A DNA stretch of 49,237 nucleotides from an uncultured Porphyromonadaceae bacterium (GTDB lineage Bacteria > Bacteroidota > Bacteroidia > Bacteroidales > Muribaculaceae): the NCBI GenBank assembly GCA_947177575.1, contig CAMWVA010000009.1, positions 1 through 49,237 on the forward strand, given 5' to 3'. The notes beneath the pieces are model-generated. The model did no database searches. It had not been told where the DNA came from and worked only from the letters and a program-made list of their open reading frames with translations. Positions within the stretch are counted from its first letter, which is position 1. Each line of letters opens with the position of its first letter. Made by a program: the position numbers and the translations under genes. Below are positions 9,682-17,592 of the stretch, piece by piece.

Positions 9682-10272
9682 TCAGAAAGCATATACGATA
9701 CTTACAGCGGCCTTGGTCGGACCGACGTAGTTGTGAGGGCGCCGGTCGTCGAGCTTGCGCCCGCAAACGGCACACGGATAACGGTCATAGCGAGTGTAGG
9801 CCCAGCCTATCCCTATCTCGGCCTCAAGGCTCCAGTGCCGGCTCAGTATCCAGTCATAGCCGTAACCTATACCCGCTCCCGTGAACCAGCCCTGAGCACG
9901 CGAGTCCTTCAGTACCGAGAAGTCGGTGCCTAAGAAATCGAAATCGAGATTGACGTTACCGATGTTGTACTGCCCCCCGAACACGTGCAGTGCGAGGAAG
10001 TGGCCGCTGAAGGCGTTACAGAACCAGTAGCGCGCCTCGGGCATCGCAGCCCAGTGGCGCCACTGTTTGCCCTCGGACAGCTTCCACAGATTGAACTGCC
10101 CCGAAACATCAAGCGTCCACTTCGGTGCCAGACGGAACTCGACACCGAGATTAGGGCTCAGCGCAGCGTCATAAAGAAGGTTGGTCTTCAGCGCCGCATT
10201 CTGGGCGCCCAAACCACCGCGCCCGAAAATAAGCAGGCTCAGAAGTACAGCGGTTCGTAGAATTATGTTCAT
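9682..10272 (-). CDS. DUF3575 outer-membrane protein, first gene of left operon
   Basis: 196 residues from the ATG at 10272. A longer frame upstream lacks a sensible signal sequence, and MNIILRTAVLL matches the paralogue's MKILLRTAVLL. A signal peptide is followed by ALKTNLLYDAALSPNLGVEFRL, WTLD.SGQ.N, EARYWFCN, GGQYN and YVGPTKAA.SIVYAF. These are alternating beta strands ending in a C-terminal phenylalanine, typical of a small outer-membrane beta-barrel. A CxxC pair (YPCAVCG) lies near the end. DUF3575 genes regularly lead Bacteroidales fimbrial operons next to DUF3868. Identity to the right copy is high. The left inverted repeat ends 91 bp upstream of the start. Confidence 0.86.
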   Translation of the reverse strand: MNIILRTAVLLSLLIFGRGGLGAQNAALKTNLLYDAALSPNLGVEFRLAPKWTLDVSGQFNLWKLSEGKQWRHWAAMPEARYWFCNAFSGHFLALHVFGGQYNIGNVNLDFDFLGTDFSVLKDSRAQGWFTGAGIGYGYDWILSRHWSLEAEIGIGWAYTRYDRYPCAVCGRKLDDRRPHNYVGPTKAAVSIVYAF

Positions 10273-10363
10273 AACATTAGTTTGTCTGAAGTATATCCAA
10301 GCTGTGATAATTTGACTCCGGCAAGAAAGACCGCCTTTAGCGAACTTAAACAAGAGTGGTTGA

Positions 10364-10417
10364 GAGGATTAGCAAGTCAATCGAAGAGGGTAAAAATGCA
10401 CTCTCTTGAAAAGAGAT
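10364..10417 (+). repeat. Left composite inverted repeat (outer 21 bp plus inner 19 bp blocks)
   Basis: The outer block 10364-10384 is the exact reverse complement of 10818-10838 (21 of 21). The inner block 10399-10417 is the exact reverse complement of 10784-10802 (19 of 19). The 14 bp between the blocks differ from the right copy. The inner block contains its own palindrome, AAGAGA/TCTCTT with three central bases. Confidence 0.92.
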
Positions 10418-10739
10418 TTGGATGAGAAGTATATAATTGATTATCAGATATATAAAAGTGAGCAAAAAGTGGATTTGTTAAACACTATATAAGGTTGATT
10501 TTTTATAAGCTATCTAACTTCTTGATTTTATAGTGATTATGTTAATATAAATTAGCTAATACTTAAAATTTTATGTTATTTTTATATATTATTTATAATC
10601 AATAACATAAATTAGCTTTTAAAAAGTTAATTTTATATAATATTAAATAATTTTGATAGCTTAGATATACTTAATTATCCGAACTGATTGAAAAGGTTAA
10701 GTAACTGATTGAAATTTGTTAAAAAAATATGGTTATATA

Positions 10740-10771
10740 TTTGCATAACAGTAAAAGATAATCTAACTTTG
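10740..10771 (+). promoter_or_regulatory. Bacteroidetes consensus promoter driving the right operon
   Basis: TTTG at 10740-10743, 20 bp, then TAACTTTG at 10764-10771: an exact match to the sigma-ABfr -33/-7 pattern. A second possible set overlaps just upstream (TTTG at 10715, TATATTTG at 10736-10743). The start of transcription should be near 10776-10780, giving a leader of about 150 nt before the DUF3575 start. No TAnnTTTG is present on the minus strand near the left end of the segment. Confidence 0.8.
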
Positions 10772-10783
10772 TGCCCGATTAGT

Positions 10784-10838
10784 ATCTCTTTTCAAGAGAG
10801 TGTGATGAAGGTGGCTCTCGATTGACTTGCTAATCCTC
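10784..10838 (-). repeat. Right composite inverted repeat
   Basis: Mate of 10364-10417: inner block 10784-10802, a diverged 15-bp spacer, outer block 10818-10838. It starts about 13 bp downstream of the promoter -7 element, so it would be the first transcribed sequence of the right operon. Its inner palindrome would then form a small hairpin at the 5' end of the mRNA. Confidence 0.92.
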
Positions 10839-10927
10839 AGAAAATACCTCTGTAAGTCGCGGAAAGGGGACAGACCCGGCGGCTTCATTTCCCCCTAATC
10901 ATAGCCCAGATTAGCCATATTACTTTT

Positions 10928-11515
10928 ATGAAAATATTACTACGAACTGCTGTTCTTTTGGGTCTGCTCCTACTCGGGTACGGGACTGCGAGCGCACAGA
11001 AAGTCGCACTCAAGAACAACATCCTCTACGATGCCGCACTGACACCGAATGTCGGTGTGGAGTTCCGTCTTGCTCCGAAGTGGACGCTCGATGTCACGGG
11101 ACAGGTTAATCTGTGGACTGTTGACGGTCACAGGTGGAAACACTGGCTGGCACAGCCCGAGGCACGCTACTGGTTCTGCCGCTCGTTTACGGGGCACTTC
11201 GTGGGGGTGCATCTTTTAGGAGGACAGTATAACGTGGGCAATATCAATTTGGGTTCAAATATTTTCGGTATCAATCTCGAGGCTCTGCGTCACAAACGCT
11301 ATCAGGGATGGGGAGCGGGTGCCGGTATTGCGTACGGGTATGCGTGGCCCATAGCGCGTCACTGGAACATCGAGGCCGAGATAGGCGTGGGCTACATATA
11401 CACACGCCATGATGTCTATCCGTGCGCCGAGTGCGGCACACAGATAGCCAAAGATAAACATTACAATTACGTCGGTCCGACCAAGGCCGCCCTCAACATA
11501 GTCTATCTCTTCTGA
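10928..11515 (+). CDS. DUF3575 outer-membrane protein, first gene of right operon
   Basis: 195 residues with a clear signal peptide (LLRTAVLLGLLLLG, then ASAQ). The body aligns along its length with the left copy (ALKNNILYDAALTPNVGVEF, KWTLDVTGQ, EARYWFC, GGQYNVGNI, YNYVGPTKAALNIVYLF) and has the same CxxC (YPCAECG). It is probably a small outer-membrane beta-barrel used in fimbrial assembly or surface display. It starts 89 bp after the right inverted repeat. Its stop is followed after one base by the DUF3868 start, so the two are translationally linked. Confidence 0.87.
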   Translation: MKILLRTAVLLGLLLLGYGTASAQKVALKNNILYDAALTPNVGVEFRLAPKWTLDVTGQVNLWTVDGHRWKHWLAQPEARYWFCRSFTGHFVGVHLLGGQYNVGNINLGSNIFGINLEALRHKRYQGWGAGAGIAYGYAWPIARHWNIEAEIGVGYIYTRHDVYPCAECGTQIAKDKHYNYVGPTKAALNIVYLF

Positions 11516-11516
11516 C

Positions 11517-12971
11517 ATGAAAAGCCTGAAACATCTGTTAGCTGCCGGCTGTCTGTTAGTTGCCGGCCAGGCAGGCGCCCAGAACGTGGCGCGCTGCCAT
11601 ATCAATGACGTGATGATAGACAAGGGCACCGAAAGCCTCAGCGTCAGCTTCACCTTTCATCCCGAACAGTACCGTATGGGCCGCAACAATCTGCTGCGTA
11701 TCACTCCGGCCGTTACGACAGACGGCGACACGGCACGTCTGGCTCCGCTGACCGTGACGGGTAAGTACGCATGGTATCAGCAGATACGCAACGGAGGCGA
11801 CGACGCGCTGCTGTTCCGTGCGCGTCACGGACAACCGACCGAATATACCGGTACCGTAGCATGGCAGCCGTGGATGGACAACAGCACCTTCACGCTTCTG
11901 CTCGACACGGTGAGCTGCTGCGGCGGCGAACCGAAGTCAGGAGCTATGCGCGTGGCGCGTCTGGACTGGCGTCCGCGCCTTTTCGAGCCTGTGTTCGAGT
12001 ACGTCACACCTTCGGACACCATCGTGAAACGCTTTAACCTCTTGGGACGTGCCGATGTGCGCTTCATCGTCAACAAGACCGACATCGACTGGAGCTATGC
12101 CAACAACCAGACCGAGCTGGACTCGATACTGCGTACCGTCAGAGCCGTACATAATAATCCCGATGCCGAGGTGGATTCCATAATTCTGACAGGTTATGCC
12201 TCGCCCGAGGGTCCGTATAACAACAACGTGCGTCTGGCACGCGGGCGTACCGAAGTGATAAAGGAATATGTGCGCAATCACGGCGATTTCCCGGCTTCGG
12301 TCTATCATACCGCCTCGGTGCCCGAGGACTGGGACGGTCTGTGCCGCTGGCTTGCCGACAGCAATCTGCCCGAACGGGAGGAGATGATACGCTTTATCGA
12401 GACCGATAACGGTCCTGTAGCCACTAAGAACGACCGTTTCGCCGCTGCCTTCCCCGCGCAGTACCCGTGGCTTCTTACCAACGTCTACCCTCCCCTGCGC
12501 CATACCGACTACCGCATCACATACACAGTGCGCCGCTATTACGAGGTGGAGGAGATACTGCGTGTCTTCAACACCTATCCGGGTAATCTGAGTCTCAACG
12601 AGCTCTTTGTGCTGGCCAACAGTTACGGACGCGGCACAAAGGAATTTGACGAAGTGATGAGTACGGCCGTGCTGCTATACCCCAACGACCCGGTAGCCAA
12701 TCTCAATGCCGCCAACGCCAGTATGCAGATAGGCGACCTCCAACGCGCCGAACGTCTGCTGACAAAAGCCGGCGACAGCGCCGAGGCCGAGTATGCCCGC
12801 GGTGTGCTGCTCGGACGTCAGAAACGCTATGCCGAGGCACGCCGGTGCTTTGAGAAGGCCGCCCGCATGGGTGAGCAACAGGCTCAGAACGCTCTGCATC
12901 TGCTCAAAGAACTTGAGACACGCACCAGTCAGCCGGTGACATTCATAATCACGGAGGAAACCGTGAAGTGA
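11517..12971 (+). CDS. DUF3868 / OmpA-like fimbrial assembly protein, right operon
   Basis: 484 residues. The signal peptide ends AGQAGAQ. The architecture is that of the left paralogue: an N-terminal DUF3868 beta region; an OmpA-C-like segment (RFIVNKTDIDWSYANNQTEL, GYASPEGPYNNNVRLARGRTEV); and a TPR-like C-terminus (NLNAANASMQIGDLQRAERL, AEARRCFEKAARMGEQQAQ). It starts one base after the DUF3575 stop. Base composition is GC-rich compared with the fimbrillin that follows. Probable role: periplasmic or outer-membrane scaffold for fimbria assembly. Confidence 0.83.
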   Translation: MKSLKHLLAAGCLLVAGQAGAQNVARCHINDVMIDKGTESLSVSFTFHPEQYRMGRNNLLRITPAVTTDGDTARLAPLTVTGKYAWYQQIRNGGDDALLFRARHGQPTEYTGTVAWQPWMDNSTFTLLLDTVSCCGGEPKSGAMRVARLDWRPRLFEPVFEYVTPSDTIVKRFNLLGRADVRFIVNKTDIDWSYANNQTELDSILRTVRAVHNNPDAEVDSIILTGYASPEGPYNNNVRLARGRTEVIKEYVRNHGDFPASVYHTASVPEDWDGLCRWLADSNLPEREEMIRFIETDNGPVATKNDRFAAAFPAQYPWLLTNVYPPLRHTDYRITYTVRRYYEVEEILRVFNTYPGNLSLNELFVLANSYGRGTKEFDEVMSTAVLLYPNDPVANLNAANASMQIGDLQRAERLLTKAGDSAEAEYARGVLLGRQKRYAEARRCFEKAARMGEQQAQNALHLLKELETRTSQPVTFIITEETVK

Positions 12972-13031
12972 AGCTCCGTCGACACACGGAATTATAAACA
13001 AATCAAATACTTAACATCAAATTATTGAATT

Positions 13032-15149
13032 ATGGCGCATTATAACAAATGGCTCATAGGCTTAATGGGGTTATCGTTGCTCACAGCCTGTAGCGATGAT
13101 GTGGTGCAGAATACCGAGCCGACCCCGGTTGTCGCTGCAGAAGGTGACGGAGTATTCATGTCTATCAACATTCAGCTGCCTAACGGCAGAGATACCCGAA
13201 GCTATACAAACGGTGACGACAGTAGTAATGGCGGAACAGAAGTAGGTACAGATGCAGAAAACAACATTAATGAGGTACTGTTGGTGCTGGCAAATAATAA
13301 CAACGGCTTCATTGCAGCAGCTACTATAAATAACAACAAACTCATCAAGCTCACAGCAGGCGACGCACAGGCTTACCGTGCTACTTCCAAGTTCAGTAAA
13401 ACTGATCTCAACAATTTCTATCAGACCTATACCGGCGAGGGCAATCCTATAGTTAAGGTATTCCTTTTTGTCAATCCCAATGCAGGTATAGTCAATGCTA
13501 TTGAAGCAGCCAAAAAAACTCCCGGCTCAACCGGGTGGGTAAACGCTATCTGTACTCTGACGGCCGATCAGCTCAATACTTTGTGGACTGATAATAAATT
13601 TGTCATGTCCAACCTCTATATGGCAGAGCGCGAACTTCCTGCCAATCTTGATAAATGGGCTGCTTATTCACTCGAGAGTCATGCTTTCGACCTCTCGGGC
13701 TTCAATAATGCCGGCACAGATGATGAGATAGATAACCAAAACTCCAATCGCGGTGCTGTTAGGGTACACCGTATGGCTGCCCGATTTGACTTCAAAGACG
13801 GCTCTCCCGCGGAAACCGGTCCTAACACATATAATGTACTCTCGGTACGTAATGACGATGGTTCGGCCGGGGAGCCTCTGGTACAGGTCAGACTCAACAA
13901 GATGACAATGGTAAACATCAACAACAAGATGTATTACCTTGAGCGTACCTCACCCGACGGTATGTCAACCGATGCGGTCATACTCGGTCCTGAAAAGCCA
14001 TGGTATGTAGACGCAAACGGAAAGCCTATTACAATCACCGGTGATAACGGACAGCCTGTAACTGTCAGTGGTAACTTCGTAGTGACTCCCTGGTCAGATG
14101 ACTTCCAGACATTGACAGACGGGGAATTTACCAAAGCTGATTTTGATAAATATTTTTTAAGTCCCTTCTTCAACAATGAAGGAAGTACAATCAACGGATG
14201 GGTACCCGGAGGTCGTTGGGCAGGCTATACTTATAAAATAGACGATGTATTAACACAGCGTTCTGACAATTATGATAAAAAAGAGTATCATTTCTGGCGC
14301 TATTGTACAGAAAACGCCCTGCCCGATCCTGAAAATGAGAACGAGGTAAACGGTCTTTCCACAGGTGTGGTATTCAAGGGTAAACTTATAGCCACAGAGA
14401 AAGCTAAAGACTACGGTTACATAGGTACCGACGTGCCTAATGATGAAGAGCTGACTCTTTTCGATGTACTTAACAATACCGGTAAAGTCAAACTTGGCGA
14501 CACCAACAAAGATCCGATTATCTACATGCTTAATAACACTCTTTTCGTGACATGGCACAACCTGTACCTTGATGCTATAGCACAGTCTTTCAATCCCGAG
14601 ACAGAAGAGTGGAACCGTGCGAGCAGTCTCTATCAGGCTGTATTCGGTAACGGAGGTACCGGATACTCGTACATCAAAACCGAAGCCGGTGAAGGTCAGG
14701 AGGCAGTAATATACACTGACCCCCTTCCACAAGATGAAACCAGTGCCAACTATCTATGGAATCAATGGGATAAAGCCGGTCGTCCGGCCAGCGGCAATCC
14801 GGCAACCACAGCCTTCAAAGATGCAGCCACAGCAGCAGGTATAACCCTGTATCAGTCAAGCCAGGATGCTGATGACGGCTGGGGCTATTATTGCTACTAT
14901 TATTACTGGAACCGTCATAATGACAACGGTAATAACGGTGTAATGGGACCCATGGAGTTTGCAGTGGTACGTAACAACGTTTACAAACTGGCAGTGACCA
15001 ATCTCCGTCAGCTCGGCCATCCGCGTCAGCCTGAGAATGATCCTGATCGACCCAAACCTAATACTCCCGATGAATCGGATAATGTCTATATGACTGTTAC
15101 TGCTGAAGTTGTACCCTGGGTAGTAAGAATCAATAATATCGAATTCTAA
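13032..15149 (+). CDS. Mfa1-type major fimbrillin lipoprotein, right operon
   Basis: 705 residues. The signal peptide ends in lipobox LLTAC (Cys20) followed by SDD. An arginine at RDTRSYTN (about residue 57) is a candidate maturation site. The C-terminus MTVTAEVVPWVVRINNIEF is the conserved terminal strand of Mfa1-family subunits. An unusual aromatic stretch, YYCYYYYWNRHN, lies near residue 620. By position it is the shaft subunit of the right fimbria, the one expected to be expressed in the orientation shown. It is much more diverged from its left counterpart than the DUF3575 pair is. Confidence 0.86.
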   Translation: MAHYNKWLIGLMGLSLLTACSDDVVQNTEPTPVVAAEGDGVFMSINIQLPNGRDTRSYTNGDDSSNGGTEVGTDAENNINEVLLVLANNNNGFIAAATINNNKLIKLTAGDAQAYRATSKFSKTDLNNFYQTYTGEGNPIVKVFLFVNPNAGIVNAIEAAKKTPGSTGWVNAICTLTADQLNTLWTDNKFVMSNLYMAERELPANLDKWAAYSLESHAFDLSGFNNAGTDDEIDNQNSNRGAVRVHRMAARFDFKDGSPAETGPNTYNVLSVRNDDGSAGEPLVQVRLNKMTMVNINNKMYYLERTSPDGMSTDAVILGPEKPWYVDANGKPITITGDNGQPVTVSGNFVVTPWSDDFQTLTDGEFTKADFDKYFLSPFFNNEGSTINGWVPGGRWAGYTYKIDDVLTQRSDNYDKKEYHFWRYCTENALPDPENENEVNGLSTGVVFKGKLIATEKAKDYGYIGTDVPNDEELTLFDVLNNTGKVKLGDTNKDPIIYMLNNTLFVTWHNLYLDAIAQSFNPETEEWNRASSLYQAVFGNGGTGYSYIKTEAGEGQEAVIYTDPLPQDETSANYLWNQWDKAGRPASGNPATTAFKDAATAAGITLYQSSQDADDGWGYYCYYYYWNRHNDNGNNGVMGPMEFAVVRNNVYKLAVTNLRQLGHPRQPENDPDRPKPNTPDESDNVYMTVTAEVVPWVVRINNIEF

Positions 15150-15235
15150 ATAAAAAGATAATAGATAACGGTGTGACTGTGCCCGGCGGGGGTTGCGATC
15201 CTGACAGCCGAACGCAAGCACGCACTATAAAGACA

Positions 15236-15265
15236 GGTGCGGGAGTTCTCGCGGACTTCCGCACC
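15236..15265 (+). promoter_or_regulatory. Intercistronic hairpin between fimbrillin and anchor genes (right operon)
   Basis: 15236-15242 pairs with 15259-15265 (7 perfect bp), and the stem can extend by about four more pairs. It sits 25 bp before the anchor-gene start, in a 141-bp gap. There is no T-run, so full termination is unlikely. The position matches the hairpin at 5971-5994 in the left operon, although the sequence differs. Confidence 0.55.
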
Positions 15266-15290
15266 GCCAAACTACAAACTTACATCAGAA

Positions 15291-16310
15291 ATGACAACTT
15301 ATAAGACAACAGCTATGTGGCGTCTGCTTACGGCAGTAGTCATCACAGCGGCTTCGGTGCTGGCGTTGCCATCGTGCGAGAGTCTGTATGAAGATCTGGA
15401 TCCATGTCCGCAGGGTCTCCGCGTACGCTTCGTCTACGACTACAACATGGAGTTTGCCAACGCTTTCACCTCGCAGGTGGATTGTCTCACAGTGTTCCTC
15501 TATGATAAAGACGGGCATTGGCTGGCCACACGTACCGATGCCACTCCCGAACAGTTAGCTGACGAAAACTGGCGTATGGACTTCGATCTTGAGGCGGGTC
15601 ATTATACACTGCTGGTATACGGCGGTATGAAGTGTAAAGAATCATCATTCAGTTTTACCTCCGATCCTGCCGAAATACCGTTGCGTGATGTACGTGTACG
15701 TCTTAACAGCAATTGTCTGACTTCACCGGTAGGCACACAGCTGCATCCGCTTTTCTATGGTCGTCTTGATGCTGAGGTAAGGGAAGGCGGTACCGACTAT
15801 AATGAAGTCACGGTTAAGATGATAAAAGATACCAATAATCTGCGTGTGTTGCTTCAGCAGGCATCAGGAGCACAAATCAGTGAGTCGGACTTTGACTTTC
15901 GTGTGGTTGACAATAATACTCTTATGGGTTGGAACAACGATGTGCTCCCATCGCCCGAGGTAAGTTATATGCCGTGGACACGCGGAAACTCCTCACCGGG
16001 ACAGCTGCCAAATCATGATGAGGCCAGTGTGGCATGGGCCGAAATGAGCTTTCCGCGTCTTGTAACCGGACTGGAACCTCATCTTATTGTCACCAACCGG
16101 GAAAACGGCGACACCACCATTGACATACCCCTTAACAATTACTTGCTTCTGCTCAAGAGTCAGGAATATTCAAAAATGGGAGCCCAGGAATTTCTTGACC
16201 GTGAGAGCCGTTGGAGTATGCTTTTCTTCCTTGATTCCGATCTGCGTTGGATCAAGACAACCATAGTAATCAACGACTGGGTAGTACGCATCAACGACAG
16301 TGAATTATGA
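15291..16310 (+). CDS. FimB/Mfa2-family fimbrial anchor lipoprotein, right operon
   Basis: 339 residues from the ATG at 15291. An upstream in-frame ATG at 15237 lies inside the intercistronic hairpin and would place 18 odd residues before the signal peptide. The lipobox is ALPSC, followed by ESLYEDLDPCPQGLRVRFVYDYN, the Mfa2/FimB signature. Shared with the left paralogue are YDYN.EFANAF, KDTNNLRVLL, GWNNDVL, LLLKSQEYS and INDWVVRIN. Its stop overlaps the next start by 4 bp. Expected role: outer-membrane anchor and length control. Confidence 0.87.
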   Translation: MTTYKTTAMWRLLTAVVITAASVLALPSCESLYEDLDPCPQGLRVRFVYDYNMEFANAFTSQVDCLTVFLYDKDGHWLATRTDATPEQLADENWRMDFDLEAGHYTLLVYGGMKCKESSFSFTSDPAEIPLRDVRVRLNSNCLTSPVGTQLHPLFYGRLDAEVREGGTDYNEVTVKMIKDTNNLRVLLQQASGAQISESDFDFRVVDNNTLMGWNNDVLPSPEVSYMPWTRGNSSPGQLPNHDEASVAWAEMSFPRLVTGLEPHLIVTNRENGDTTIDIPLNNYLLLLKSQEYSKMGAQEFLDRESRWSMLFFLDSDLRWIKTTIVINDWVVRINDSEL

Positions 16311-17566
16311 GTAGACAGGCGCTTTATATAATATTGCTGCTCGTAGCTGCATGCCTTGGACAGAGTTGCCGTTCGTCTGAAAACTTAGATATGCCGAATC
16401 CGGATAATGCCGATCCGGAAGTTACGCTGTGTCTTATGGTCGAAATCAACAACAGTGCTGATATTAACCGGCCTGCCACCCGTGCTGACGACTATACTTT
16501 TGAAGGACCCGCATCTATATATGAACGTATCAACTCTCTGCGCGTCATAATAGTACGTCCCGACAACACAGTTGAGTACAATCGATTTGAAAGTCTGGAC
16601 AAAAATGAAGGTGTACAGAAATTCGGTGAACTGATTTTTCAGGTTTCAATCAGTCAGGGCAACCTCGACGACTCTACAGGAATACGTACTGAGAAAAAAC
16701 GTATTTATCTTATAGCCAATGAAGAATCGCTTCAGCCTGAAGAATTGCTTACTACACTGAAAAATCTCGAACCCGGTAACAAATTCTCATCTAAAACGGC
16801 AGAGGAGATGATTATTTCTACCGATTGGGAAAAGGGTATCACCCCACTTATTAACAATACAGAGGAACACAAAAAATTCGTTCCTATGAGCGAATTTTTC
16901 GATGTCGATGTTTCAGCCACTATCAAAGCCGGAGCAAGCAGACCCATACAGTACAAATCATTATTTATAACACGTGCTTCAGTAAAATTTGAATTCTCGG
17001 TTTCGGCTGAATCTTCTGCAGATTTACCCGGGGAGAGTTTTCGTATACAGACTATACGCTTCGAGAAGCTAATGCCTGAAGAATATCTTTTTCCACACGC
17101 AACAGAGTACACCCCCGGCAAATATGTGGACAATGTTATAAACCGGGCTATCACAGCGTTTGAAACGCCCTCGCTCAGCGGCGGAAAAACCGGAGCTATT
17201 GAATTTCACCCCTCCGACTTCGGCTGTGGTACAAACAATAACGGAGAAGCGTATGCAGACGAGTATAAACCTCAGCTATACTACTGCGAAAGCAAAAGCG
17301 ATAGAGGTATTGATGGGAATCCCTCATACGCCGTCGGAGTAATAGCTGAATTTTCCAATCCACCCCTACCATTAACAGGAGAAATCGTTACAGACACAGT
17401 TAAATTCAATCCGGTAGAACTGCCGAATCTTCCAATCCTACCGCGTAATACAGTTGTCAAGGTGCATTTTACCTTTAAAGACCGTACGCCGAAATGTTCG
17501 GTAACACTCCACCCTTATACCGCAGTTACTTTAAATCCGTCATTCGGTTTCAGTAATAGCAACTAA
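16307..17566 (+). CDS. Fimbrial accessory lipoprotein, right operon (no Ig domains)
   Basis: 419 residues. The signal peptide and lipobox (CLGQSC) are followed by an acidic linker and a fimbrillin-like body. It ends with CSVTLHPYTAVTLNPSFGFSNSN. It corresponds to the first 410 residues of the left gene 2556-4880, which continues into four BIG2 repeats where this one stops. The ATGA overlap with the anchor gene shows tight translational coupling. It is probably a minor or tip-associated subunit, as Mfa3/Mfa4-type proteins are in Porphyromonas, but I cannot assign it to one of these specifically. Confidence 0.8.
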   Translation: MSRQALYIILLLVAACLGQSCRSSENLDMPNPDNADPEVTLCLMVEINNSADINRPATRADDYTFEGPASIYERINSLRVIIVRPDNTVEYNRFESLDKNEGVQKFGELIFQVSISQGNLDDSTGIRTEKKRIYLIANEESLQPEELLTTLKNLEPGNKFSSKTAEEMIISTDWEKGITPLINNTEEHKKFVPMSEFFDVDVSATIKAGASRPIQYKSLFITRASVKFEFSVSAESSADLPGESFRIQTIRFEKLMPEEYLFPHATEYTPGKYVDNVINRAITAFETPSLSGGKTGAIEFHPSDFGCGTNNNGEAYADEYKPQLYYCESKSDRGIDGNPSYAVGVIAEFSNPPLPLTGEIVTDTVKFNPVELPNLPILPRNTVVKVHFTFKDRTPKCSVTLHPYTAVTLNPSFGFSNSN

Positions 17567-17592
17567 AATGAAAATCGATAACCTGACAAATC

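Larger units (their letters stand above)
10364..10838. other. Probable invertible promoter segment between two opposed fimbrial operons
   Basis: An AT-rich intergenic segment of about 475 bp, bounded by a composite inverted repeat (10364-10417 and 10784-10838) that encloses 366 bp. The interior has one consensus promoter close to its right end, pointing right, and none pointing left. Both DUF3575 start codons lie at nearly equal distances outside the repeats: 91 bp on the left and 89 bp on the right. Inversion between the repeats would move the promoter from the right operon to the left one. The middle also holds a 10-bp inverted repeat (10571-10580 with 10601-10610). Invertible promoters flanked by inverted repeats are well established in Bacteroidales. 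That this segment inverts is an inference. Confidence 0.75.

Noticed and set aside
10399-10417. Inner repeat block as a Rho-independent terminator
   Set aside because: The stem is only 6 bp with a 3-base loop and is not followed by a T-run in either direction.
10364-10838. Inverted repeats read as the ends of an insertion sequence or MITE
   Set aside because: There is no coding capacity inside and no target-site duplication visible outside, and the repeats sit symmetrically about 90 bp from both start codons with a promoter inside. A regulatory switch fits better.
14250-14732. Minus-strand 160-codon frame inside the right fimbrillin
   Set aside because: Antisense shadow without a start context or recognisable features. 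The plus-strand fimbrillin explains the region fully.
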